Shown here: positions 1 through 6,478 of the stretch, piece after piece
Position numbering within the stretch: the stretch's first letter is position 1
How the letters are laid out: every line of letters begins with the position of its first letter
Origin: JAJRRH01 sp047638815
GTDB taxonomy: Bacteria > Bacteroidota > Bacteroidia > Flavobacteriales_D > JABDKJ01
Direction of reading: 5' to 3'
DNA length: 6,640 nt
NCBI GenBank assembly: GCA_047638815.1
Contig: JBLIMR010000090.1
Span: forward strand, 1 to 6,640
Made by a program: the position numbers and the translations under genes
Notes under the pieces: generated by a model
What the model saw: only the letters and a program-made list of their open reading frames with translations
What the model was told of the DNA's origin: nothing
Database searches by the model: none

Positions 1-1277
1 ATTCCTGTGTTCTCTTCAATAGAAACGGTTTCGTTACACATCACATCCATAAATTTCCAAACCTCATCACTGGCATTCATATCTGTTTCCGCGTTGTACC
101 ATCCTGGCCAATCATGAGGACCGCCATTGACAGTATAAAACCATACCTGATTTCCATTTATCCCATCACTATGTTTCACAACATCAGTAGTAGTGCCATC
201 CTCGTCTGTAATATCATCAATGTCGTAGGACTCAGACACCGCACATTGATTTTCTTCAACCCAAAAATCGATTATTGCTGGAGACGATCCACTAGGCCCC
301 CATCCACCGCCAATATCAGGCATTCCACTATAGGGAACCTCGTCATCTGCTGTGCCATGTATTTCCATAATGGCTGTTGGTTCAGATGGATCACATGATG
401 TCCAGTCAGCGGCACTCATAGTACCATTTACTGAAACAATACCTCTAAATAGTCCTGGATATTCACAAGCCATATGATATCCCATAAAGCCTCCATTAGA
501 GTAACCACAAGAAAAAGTGCAATCAGCACTTAAATTATTTTCTTCTTGAAGATACTCAGCTAATGCAACAATGAACTCAAGATCATCAACAGATGATATC
601 GTTAAACCGGAATTCCAATGTGTATTGCCTTGATTGTCCAAAAGTCCCTGAGGGTAACAAACAGCAAAACCATTTTCATCCGCCAAATCATTCAATCCAG
701 AATATTGCATAATGGCGTTCGAAGTTCCAGTCCATCCATGAAATGCAAAAAGGAGAGGAGCATCGGCAACAAGATTTTCTGGCGCATAATAAAGATAAGT
801 TCTTGCCGTACCGTTGACCTCAAAGTCAATATCAAAAATGCATGAACCGTCATCCTGAGTAGCATTCGCATTAAAATTAACCGCTTCTGAATTTGTGCAG
901 CCAATAATTTCAAATGAACAGTCATCCATATACAAACCTAAAGTCAAAAAATCTTGCGCTGCATTGGCCATTTCAAAGGATATTTCTTCACCATCATATG
1001 AAATTTGTAAAGACCCACCATTCCAGCCATCCTCATACACGTCATATGCTTGGAAAATATAACAACCTACAGGCAAACATAGAGCAAGTTCATCTGACGT
1101 AAAATCACTGGTTCCTTGGAAACTGGCTATTTGGTTATAATCAGCATCAAATAGCTCCCAAGACATTTCATTACCCCATTGACCAGTATTAGAAGTGATA
1201 CTCACCTCAATATCTTCGCATTGTCCATTAACAACACTTGGCACAAAAATAAATAGACTTAAGATAAAATATTTCAT
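1..1277 (-). CDS. Secreted CE1/LpqC-type esterase (feruloyl esterase / PHB depolymerase-like), 3' end cut by window edge
   Basis: The reading frame is open from the ATG at 1277 to the left edge, giving 425 residues without a stop; the C-terminus is missing. Residues 1-18 are a signal peptide (MKYFILSLFIFVPSVVNG), with likely cleavage before Q19. Residues 20-120 form a beta-rich domain with the motif YEDGWNGG (81-88), followed by a GCTnS...DDGSC segment (126-146) of a kind frequent in secreted Bacteroidota proteins. The alpha/beta-hydrolase domain runs from about 150 to 413: FHGW oxyanion region (179-182), nucleophile elbow GYSNG with Ser260, HGTADDEVPY with candidate Asp311, and GGPHDWPG with His388. 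These match the COG3509 LpqC/Esterase_PHB pattern, so the protein should hydrolyse ester bonds, such as feruloyl or acetyl groups on plant or algal polysaccharide, or a polyester; the substrate cannot be told from sequence. The visible end (VSIEENTG) resembles the linker before a T9SS C-terminal sorting domain; that domain is inferred, not seen. The protein probably acts outside the cell. Confidence 0.9.
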   Translation of the reverse strand, partial: MKYFILSLFIFVPSVVNGQCEDIEVSITSNTGQWGNEMSWELFDADYNQIASFQGTSDFTSDELALCLPVGCYIFQAYDVYEDGWNGGSLQISYDGEEISFEMANAAQDFLTLGLYMDDCSFEIIGCTNSEAVNFNANATQDDGSCIFDIDFEVNGTARTYLYYAPENLVADAPLLFAFHGWTGTSNAIMQYSGLNDLADENGFAVCYPQGLLDNQGNTHWNSGLTISSVDDLEFIVALAEYLQEENNLSADCTFSCGYSNGGFMGYHMACEYPGLFRGIVSVNGTMSAADWTSCDPSEPTAIMEIHGTADDEVPYSGMPDIGGGWGPSGSSPAIIDFWVEENQCAVSESYDIDDITDEDGTTTDVVKHSDGINGNQVWFYTVNGGPHDWPGWYNAETDMNASDEVWKFMDVMCNETVSIEENTG

Positions 1278-1439
1278 TGGTTGAGAATTTTGACAGCGAG
1301 TATTCAAGTCAAATTTAAAGATAAAAATTTTAATCACTTATTTTTTATAATATTGAGGATAATTAGATCTCAAATGATGGATATTTTAGGTGAGAAAACA
1401 TCTGGTTTCTAGGAATAAAGATTTTGAATAATTTAATTG
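1278..1439. other. Divergent intergenic region between esterase and deacetylase
   Basis: This AT-rich stretch of about 160 bases separates two divergently transcribed genes and must hold both promoters. Apart from the minus-strand TAAATTTG box near 1310 I see no convincing operator, inverted repeat or riboswitch. No good TAnnTTTG box is visible for the plus-strand deacetylase. Confidence 0.6.
1310..1337 (-). promoter_or_regulatory. Candidate Bacteroidota vegetative promoter for the esterase
   Basis: On the minus strand TAAATTTG (1317-1310) matches the Bacteroidota -7 consensus TAnnTTTG exactly. At 17 bases upstream is GTG (1337-1335) instead of the expected TTG, so the -33 box is weak. Transcription would start near 1302, leaving a leader of about 25 bases before the ATG at 1277. 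The region is very AT-rich, so a chance match is possible. Confidence 0.3.
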
Positions 1440-2423
1440 ATGAAGATGGCATTTTTAAAAAACGTTTCAAACTTATTTCCCCTTTCATTTCTTATTAAAG
1501 GGCGTGAAATAAATACGTTTTTGCCTTTTTATCATGGCGTGTATGATGATGTTCAAGATCCGATGATAAAACATCTTTATCCTATGAAGAGTTTAAAGGA
1601 CTTCACGCGTGATCTAGACGTCCTTCTAGAGAACTTTGCTCCAATATCTTTACTTGATCTTATGAATGGCAAAACAGTCGGTGACAAGCCTTGTTTTCAT
1701 TTAACTTTTGATGATGGATTAAGTTCTTGTTATAACTTGATAATGCCGATCCTTTTGGAAAAGAAAATTCCAGCCACCTTTTTTCTCAATTCAGATTTCA
1801 TTGATAATAAGGGATTGTTCTATCGCTATAAAGTGAGTCTTATTATTGAGCACATAGAAGGGAATAATCAGAATCTAGTTTCAAAATCAAAAGAGATTCT
1901 AAAGGCGAAAAACCTATCTGACATTAAAAGTAAGTTACTATCATTTGGTTACAATGATGTCGCCAAAATTGACGATTTAGCTTTGAAGTTAGGATTGGAT
2001 TTTAGTGTGTTTCTGGAAAAAGAAAAACCCTATTTATCAAGTGATCAAATAAAAGAAATGATAGCGAATGGTTTTACTTTTGGCAGTCACAGCTGTGATC
2101 ATCCATATTATAATAAAATAAATTTGGAGGAACAAATACGTCAAACAATAGAGAGCACTAATTTTGTAAAACGTAAATTCAACTTAAACTACTCAACCTT
2201 CGCATTTCCTTTTACGGATGATGGAGTAGAGGCCAATTTCTTCGAAAAAATAGAAAGTGAAAAATTGTTAAACGTGTCCTTCGGAACCGCGGGATTAAAA
2301 AAAACGCCATACAATTTTCACAATCAAAGAACACCGATGGAGGATTTGAATATCTCTGGATTGAGTAGAATTAAAATGGAGTATTTTAAAAAAATGATAA
2401 AAATAATTATCGGACGGAATTAA
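1440..2423 (+). CDS. Polysaccharide deacetylase family protein (NodB homology / CE4)
   Basis: The product is 327 residues from the ATG at 1440. A TTG at 1437 is in frame but is an unlikely start with ATG codons at 1440 and 1446 directly after it. The NodB-type motifs are present in order: HLTFDDG (87-93) with the catalytic/metal Asp pair D91-D92, SHSCDHP (216-222) with metal ligands His217 and His221, FAFPF (254-258), and a late QRTPM (296-300). Such enzymes remove N- or O-acetyl groups from sugars of polysaccharides, using a metal ion. No signal peptide is evident, so it is probably cytoplasmic or membrane-associated and may act on a polysaccharide precursor. Motifs 1 and 2 are about 120 residues apart, with a lysine-rich, probably helical insert (about 120-200), longer than in small CE4 enzymes. 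It is followed 8 bases later by a lipoprotein gene, suggesting an operon. The family call is firm; the substrate is unknown. Confidence 0.88.
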   Translation: MKMAFLKNVSNLFPLSFLIKGREINTFLPFYHGVYDDVQDPMIKHLYPMKSLKDFTRDLDVLLENFAPISLLDLMNGKTVGDKPCFHLTFDDGLSSCYNLIMPILLEKKIPATFFLNSDFIDNKGLFYRYKVSLIIEHIEGNNQNLVSKSKEILKAKNLSDIKSKLLSFGYNDVAKIDDLALKLGLDFSVFLEKEKPYLSSDQIKEMIANGFTFGSHSCDHPYYNKINLEEQIRQTIESTNFVKRKFNLNYSTFAFPFTDDGVEANFFEKIESEKLLNVSFGTAGLKKTPYNFHNQRTPMEDLNISGLSRIKMEYFKKMIKIIIGRN

Positions 2424-2431
2424 TATGAAAA

Positions 2432-3295
2432 ATGAATAGAGTCCAAAAAATGTTTTTTTTAGTATTCCTTATAATGAGTTCTTCTTGTAGTCAAAATGAA
2501 TCTTTCGTGTATAGTGCTCCGAAAGATGGAGAGTTTCTCGTGATTTGCAATTATTCAAGAATTATTTCATTAGGTGCCAAACCTACATTTAAAGAAGAAA
2601 AAAACAGATATTATCTATTGAATTTTGAAGGTGAAGATGTAGTTTCATGGAAAGCAGTCATACCAGGGGAAAATAAAGATGGCGTTGTAGAATTTGAGGA
2701 TATATTGGAATATCAGTTTTCAATAAATAATCAAGGAACTTTGGGGTCAATTGTTAATTGGCCCGACATTGAAGAAAAGAACATCGAAATAGCGGATAAA
2801 TATATGGGATTTCTTAATGGTTCGATGGAACAAGCATTATTAGATTCAGCTACAGAAGCGATTGAGGAATTTAATAGTCGGGAGAATATTCTTAGGAGGA
2901 TACCTATGGAAATTTATTTGTTTCATAGTTACTATGGTTTAGAGTTAAATCTGAAAGGTCGTGATCTTCAAATGGCAAATGTTTATTCACACGATTCAAC
3001 CATTACAAATTTTGAGATCAGGAGTATAGACTCAAATTTAATTTCAACATTCCAAATTAACTCATGCGAATTACAAGAATTAGATTCGTTTCCTTTTAAC
3101 TTAATGTCTGATTTTCCTGAATTTGAATTGCTAAATGATAATTCGGGTATAATTATAGATTCGATTTATACAGATTTTGACAAAGATCTATTGGTGCCAT
3201 CCCTATGTAACTTCAGAAGAACTTTCTTATCTGAAAACCTAAATGGTAGAGAAGAATTGATAATTGAATTGAAGTTTGTAGATGATACTGAATAG
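2432..3295 (+). CDS. Putative lipoprotein of unknown function
   Basis: The product has 287 residues. The N-terminus MNRVQK is followed by a hydrophobic stretch (FFLVFLIM) and SSSC, giving a lipoprotein-type signal with Cys19 as the lipidated residue; the -3 position is Ser rather than the usual Leu, so the lipobox is imperfect. The start at 2432 keeps the basic N-region; a start at Met7 would lose it. I recognise no domain in the mature protein. It is acidic and predicted mixed alpha/beta, with a helical segment around 112-155 and alternating hydrophobic strands after 160. Cysteines at 39, 212 and 259 could form a disulfide in the periplasm. The gene begins 8 bases after the deacetylase stop, so the two are very probably co-transcribed, and the protein may assist that enzyme at the envelope; this is inference from position only. 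Codon use looks like that of its neighbours. Confidence 0.8.
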   Translation: MNRVQKMFFLVFLIMSSSCSQNESFVYSAPKDGEFLVICNYSRIISLGAKPTFKEEKNRYYLLNFEGEDVVSWKAVIPGENKDGVVEFEDILEYQFSINNQGTLGSIVNWPDIEEKNIEIADKYMGFLNGSMEQALLDSATEAIEEFNSRENILRRIPMEIYLFHSYYGLELNLKGRDLQMANVYSHDSTITNFEIRSIDSNLISTFQINSCELQELDSFPFNLMSDFPEFELLNDNSGIIIDSIYTDFDKDLLVPSLCNFRRTFLSENLNGREELIIELKFVDDTE

Positions 3296-3427
3296 ATTCC
3301 ATCTCCTAAATAACTAGACCTACGACTTCCTGACTAATAAACACTTCTAAAAAAAGACTTACGACAAACAGACCTGCGACTAACTGTTTACTGACCACTG
3401 ACTACTTTTAAACTGACTACTTAAAAC
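3296..3427. repeat. Convergent intergenic region with degenerate short repeats
   Basis: Read on the minus strand this region repeats two words. AGTAGTCAGT occurs twice (about 3412-3421 and 3396-3405) and continues into the similar GGTCAGTAAACAGT. GTCGCAGGTCT, GTCGTAAGTCT and GTCGTAGGTCT occur at irregular spacing of about 20-45 bases. The copies are imperfect and there is no open frame. I see no GC-rich hairpin plus T-run that would serve as a terminator for either converging gene, although one is expected here functionally. Confidence 0.6.
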
Positions 3428-4522
3428 CTACCTCCCAATCTGAACATACCCCTTAGCTGAAACAATATTAACGGCAGTCCCTTCACCTGACCCCTCGGTG
3501 GCCTTTATATTCCAACCAAGAACATCACTTTTTTCTCTTGAGTTTATTTTCATCGTCTCGGTTAATGCCAGTTTCTTTTCTTCATCCACATGGATATCAA
3601 AAATGCCGTCAAACCCAGGTTTAAAGTTCATGAAAATGTCAGTTCTATCTCCATCAATATTAATCTTACTTGCAGAGGATTCGATTTCCTTAAAGTAAAT
3701 AGATCCAAATTTTGATTGTAATCGACTTTCCTCTTTAATTAGCGAAACTTTAATATCACTCAAGGAACTTTGTCCAAATAGTTGGTCGATATATTCAATG
3801 CGTAGATCATCATGTTTGGAGTCAATATTGAGCGTTTTGATCTCGTCAATTTCAATCTCAGACGAACTTGATGTTATCATGATATCATTGGCCTGAACTA
3901 TATGTGCTGACTTTACTGCGGAAAGAACCAGGGATCCTCGATCCATTTCACTAATCTTTAATTTCCCATATTTAAGACTGATTTTTTTAACATGAGATAG
4001 TTTTCTTGCTCTAAGGTCTCCATATTCTATGTTCATGTTTAGGTTGCCATCAAAATCACCGAAGAAAACATTTCCAAACTTATTACGAATATCCAATTCA
4101 GTATTTGAAGGTAAATGAACGATATAATTGACCTCTATATTTCCATTTGACTTGAGTCCTTGCTTTATGTTTTGAACCCCCTTTCGAAAGAATCCCACAT
4201 CGTCTGACCAATTGGTTTCTGCTAGAACGTAACTTGAATTTCCTTTGAAGTTAACTTCAATTCTGTCCATAATTTCATGGAGATCTATATCTCTGTCTGA
4301 CCGAACGATTAGAGAAACTTCAATGGCAACGGAATCCTTATCCCAAGTTGCGATTTCTATGTCCCCATATTTGTTCGAAATTTCAACATAGGTGTTTTCT
4401 TGAAGGGCATAAGAATATGATCTATCTTCTCTCAATTCATCTTGCGCCATTGCCTCATAAGAGCTAAATATGCTCATCACGATAAACGCCCGTGTAAACA
4501 ATTGTTTATATATCTCTTTCAT
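3428..4522 (-). CDS. Periplasmic DUF4097/head-GIN-like beta-helix protein
   Basis: The product has 364 residues. Residues 1-26 form a signal peptide (basic KEIYKQLFTR, then AFIVMSIFSSYEAMA) with cleavage at AMA-Q, so the protein is exported. The mature part is rich in short alternating strands and repeats a [KE][YF]G-x-[IVL] motif: NKYGDIEI (50-57), NKFGNVFF (147-154), EYGDLRA (166-172), KYGKLKI (184-190) and SKFGSIYF (270-277). This is typical of DUF4097/DUF2807-type 'putative adhesin' right-handed beta-helix proteins. The biochemical role of that family is not established. The gene is the last of the cluster, and its ATG lies inside the anti-sigma gene (17-base overlap), implying translational coupling. 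Its position suggests it is a periplasmic partner or target of the sigma/anti-sigma pair. No lipobox, membrane anchor or T9SS domain is visible; it ends in GYVQIGR. Confidence 0.8.
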   Translation of the reverse strand: MKEIYKQLFTRAFIVMSIFSSYEAMAQDELREDRSYSYALQENTYVEISNKYGDIEIATWDKDSVAIEVSLIVRSDRDIDLHEIMDRIEVNFKGNSSYVLAETNWSDDVGFFRKGVQNIKQGLKSNGNIEVNYIVHLPSNTELDIRNKFGNVFFGDFDGNLNMNIEYGDLRARKLSHVKKISLKYGKLKISEMDRGSLVLSAVKSAHIVQANDIMITSSSSEIEIDEIKTLNIDSKHDDLRIEYIDQLFGQSSLSDIKVSLIKEESRLQSKFGSIYFKEIESSASKINIDGDRTDIFMNFKPGFDGIFDIHVDEEKKLALTETMKINSREKSDVLGWNIKATEGSGEGTAVNIVSAKGYVQIGR

Positions 4523-5075
4523 AATTTCGTGTATTCTTGTTATTAGTATTGTCTACTGCTTCCAATAGATCTTCGAGTAAAATCAAACGCAATCGATAAT
4601 TATCAATCATCGCTTCAACGACCCTCGATTGGTCCGCTCCGACACCCATTTCTTTTTTTAATTCTTCAAATTCATTCTTTAAGGAATGCACTTCATTGAT
4701 TAAATCCTCATCGACATCATACTGATTGAGAACATCCATTTGCTGATTGACTTTCTGTGCGTAGAATGATTCAACTTCAGCCAGATCATGGGAGATATCT
4801 GACATTTGATTTGAGCCAACAACTTCCTCAGTATTTATAGTTAAATCAGCATCAGCCAAAGGATCTTTGGTCTCAGAAAAGTATGAATATGTTGTTGCGC
4901 CTACGCCTACAATCAAAAGGATAGAAGCCGCAATGCGTAACGCATGAAAATTATTTTTCTTCTTGGCCTCTGGTCGTAAATCATCATTGATTTTAGACCA
5001 CATATCATCCTTTGGCATATCTAGCTCAAACTCCTCACGGTGTTCATTAAGATATTTTTTTAAATCATCTTCCAT
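4506..5075 (-). CDS. Single-pass membrane anti-sigma-like protein
   Basis: The product has 189 residues. The cytoplasmic N-terminal part (1-43) is acidic, contains the Bacteroidota-type 'lPkddmWskIndDL' stretch around Trp26, and ends in a basic patch PEAKKKNN. One transmembrane helix follows (about 44-66, HALRIAASILLIVGVGATTYSYF). The periplasmic part includes a long, charged, probably coiled-coil helix (about 97-145, VNQQMDVLNQY...LKNEFEELKKEM) and a second helix at 148-175. There is no HxxxCxxC zinc anti-sigma motif, so the assignment rests on position and topology: it starts 3 bases after the stop of an ECF sigma gene and overlaps the downstream beta-helix gene by 17 bases. It would hold the sigma factor at the inner membrane through its N-terminal domain and sense the periplasm through the helical domain. 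Similar proteins are often annotated only as hypothetical. Confidence 0.75.
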   Translation of the reverse strand: MEDDLKKYLNEHREEFELDMPKDDMWSKINDDLRPEAKKKNNFHALRIAASILLIVGVGATTYSYFSETKDPLADADLTINTEEVVGSNQMSDISHDLAEVESFYAQKVNQQMDVLNQYDVDEDLINEVHSLKNEFEELKKEMGVGADQSRVVEAMIDNYRLRLILLEDLLEAVDNTNNKNTRNYERDI

Positions 5076-5078
5076 AAC

Positions 5079-5618
5079 TTATAGCGCTATTAACATTTCT
5101 TTTAATTTGTGTTTCGCCCTATTCAGTTGCGACTTTGATGTAGACTCAGTGATTCCCAATTGGGATGCAATTTCTTTATGACTAAAATCTTCAAACATGT
5201 ACAGAGAAAAAACAGCTTTATATCCATCAGGTAATTTTAAAATCGCCTGTTTGATATGTTGAATGGAGAATTTACTCCACTCATTCAAGGTCTCATCAGC
5301 CTCTTCTGCTTTAAGATCATACTCCATTTCAACAAATTTTAATTTCTTTTTCTTTACAACATTCAGAGATTTATTGATGACAATTCTTTTCAACCATCCA
5401 CCAAATGCTCTTAGGTCTTTCACTTTATCAATCGTGCCAAATGCCGTAACAAAACTCTCTTGGACAACATCTTCCGCATCTTCTCGCTGATTCACTATTC
5501 GCAGACTCGTATTAAACATAGCCCTTACATACATATCATAAATCTTTCTTTGAGCCACAGGATTCCGCTGCATGCATTGCTCAAGTAGTTCTTGATTAAG
5601 ATTAATAATTTTGGGCAT
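5079..5618 (-). CDS. ECF-type RNA polymerase sigma factor (sigma-70 family)
   Basis: The product has 179 residues, a normal length for an ECF sigma factor. Region 2 covers about 10-85: core-binding and -10-recognition helices with NPVAQRKIYDMYVRAMF and the hallmark DAEDVVQESF (47-56), then FGGWLKRIVINKSLN (72-86). A lysine-rich linker with an acidic stretch (89-112) leads to region 4 (about 117-177): LPDGYKAVFSLYMFEDFSHKEIASQLGITESTSKSQLNRAKHKL, whose helix-turn-helix (about 145-170) reads the -35 element. It directs RNA polymerase to a small set of promoters, and the AAC-N16-GTC promoter upstream of the preceding barrel gene is a candidate for self-recognition. The ATG at 5618 is the first Met before the conserved region. 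Its stop is 3 bases before the anti-sigma start, so the pair is co-translated. No extra C-terminal domain is present, so control should come from the anti-sigma partner. Confidence 0.95.
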   Translation of the reverse strand: MPKIINLNQELLEQCMQRNPVAQRKIYDMYVRAMFNTSLRIVNQREDAEDVVQESFVTAFGTIDKVKDLRAFGGWLKRIVINKSLNVVKKKKLKFVEMEYDLKAEEADETLNEWSKFSIQHIKQAILKLPDGYKAVFSLYMFEDFSHKEIASQLGITESTSKSQLNRAKHKLKEMLIAL

Positions 5619-5640
5619 AAAGAATATTGGTCGGTACTAG

Positions 5641-5670
5641 GAAATCTAATTGTGTTTAAAACCACCCAAA
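5641..5670 (-). promoter_or_regulatory. Candidate internal vegetative promoter for the sigma factor gene
   Basis: On the minus strand TTTG (5670-5667) and TAGATTTC (5648-5641) are separated by 18 bases. This fits the Bacteroidota TTTG / TAnnTTTG promoter with one mismatch in the -7 box. It spans the last codons and stop of the barrel gene and the 37-base gap. Transcription would begin near 5635, about 17 bases before the sigma ATG. It could give basal sigma expression independent of the upstream ECF-type promoter. Confidence 0.35.
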
Positions 5671-6336
5671 TCTAAGAGAGATATGCCCTGATAAACCTTC
5701 AAAATCAGCATTTTTTAAATTTACAATATCAACATCATTTACCATTCTATATTTAGCACCTGTGGCAAGTCTGGCATGTTTAAATAAATTAAGTTCTATA
5801 TTTAATCCAGGTTCAAAAACAAATATTGCGTCTGATCTTCTCAAGTTGTGATTAATGTGATTAAATCCATCATCGTAATAATCTAACTCATCCCATATAT
5901 TGAAGTCCGTTTCAAATAATCCACCGCCACCAATGATTAGTGGTACGCTAAAATGAATTTTTTTATTTGAGTTAAATACTGGCTCAACTTTTAATCCACC
6001 ATATCCGAATTGAATGAAATTATGATTCACTCCATCAAAACTTAAGTTAGGCGACTCCACCTCTGCAATCATACCTGTCCCAACAAAACCAATATTAAGC
6101 TTATGGTTAAATACAATATCAATTCCTCCTCCCATCATTGCTGCTGTTTGATTTCTTACCGTTGTAACGGAGCTGTTTAACTCCAAAAATCCGCGAATAG
6201 AGAATTCATCACCGAATATTGTCTCTTGATTATCTGATACAATGCGCTTGTTGTTTACATAGGTTTTTTCTATTTCCTGAGCATTTAAATTGCACATTAT
6301 CAGTGATAAAGCTAATCCTAATAGGGTCGTTTTCAT
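5656..6336 (-). CDS. Outer-membrane beta-barrel protein, function unknown
   Basis: The product has 226 residues. Residues 1-20 are a signal peptide (MKTTLLGLALSLIMCNLNAQ) with cleavage next to A19/Q20. The mature chain alternates hydrophobic and polar residues in strand-length blocks separated by polar turns: FSIRGFLELNSSV (45-57), GGGIDIVFNHKLNIGFVG (69-86), FIQFGYGGLKVEPVF (107-121), KIHFSVPLIIGGGGLFE (126-142), AIFVFEPGLNIELNLF (170-185), ARLATGAKYRMV (188-199) and LSGHISLRFGWF (215-226). The final aromatic residue after alternating strand residues is typical of an outer-membrane protein insertion signal. About eight strands can be drawn, so a small barrel is likely. No catalytic motif is seen. 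It is the first gene of the minus-strand cluster, 37 bases ahead of the sigma gene and behind an ECF-type promoter, so it is probably a target of that sigma factor and may take part in sensing. Confidence 0.78.
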   Translation of the reverse strand: MKTTLLGLALSLIMCNLNAQEIEKTYVNNKRIVSDNQETIFGDEFSIRGFLELNSSVTTVRNQTAAMMGGGIDIVFNHKLNIGFVGTGMIAEVESPNLSFDGVNHNFIQFGYGGLKVEPVFNSNKKIHFSVPLIIGGGGLFETDFNIWDELDYYDDGFNHINHNLRRSDAIFVFEPGLNIELNLFKHARLATGAKYRMVNDVDIVNLKNADFEGLSGHISLRFGWF

Positions 6337-6380
6337 ATTGAATATATTGATGTTTTATTTTAATTTCTTTGTTTCTACTT

Positions 6381-6410
6381 CTAAAGACAACGATTAAAGG
6401 GAAGGTTGCA
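6381..6410 (-). promoter_or_regulatory. Candidate ECF sigma-dependent promoter of the four-gene cluster
   Basis: On the minus strand TGCAACCTT (6410-6402) provides the AAC core of an ECF -35 element, and GTCTTTAG (6388-6381) a GTC-type -10 element. The cores are arranged AAC-N16-GTC, matching the spacing of known ECF promoters (for example AAC-N16-CGT for Bacillus SigW). Transcription would start near 6375, giving a leader of about 40 bases before the barrel gene ATG at 6336. The downstream operon encodes an ECF sigma factor, which makes autoregulation likely. Confidence 0.5.
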
Positions 6411-6478
6411 TGCTTTTTTGGATAAAATTGTATTCTAAGTATAGAAGTCCCACTTTGTGTCCAAGTGATAAAAATAAA

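Noticed and set aside
114..1102. Plus-strand open frames (94, 75 and 62 codons) in the first kilobase
   Set aside because: They lie antisense to an esterase frame that is open through the whole stretch with a full catalytic triad and signal peptide; they show no gene-like composition.
1220..1277. Lipoprotein signal in the esterase (…VNGQC)
   Set aside because: The residue before Cys is Gln, which does not fit a lipobox; ordinary cleavage before Gln19 is more likely.
1437..1439. TTG as start of the deacetylase gene
   Set aside because: ATG codons follow immediately at 1440 and 1446 in the same frame, and there is no ribosome binding site favouring TTG.
3296..3427. Rho-independent terminator between the convergent genes
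   Set aside because: The A7 run at about 3350 is not next to a stable stem on either strand, so I could not support a hairpin.
6275..6336. Lipoprotein signal in the barrel protein (…SLIMC)
   Set aside because: Met precedes Cys15 and a normal cleavage site (NLNAQ) follows, so a standard signal peptide fits better; a barrel would also not be lipid-anchored in this way.
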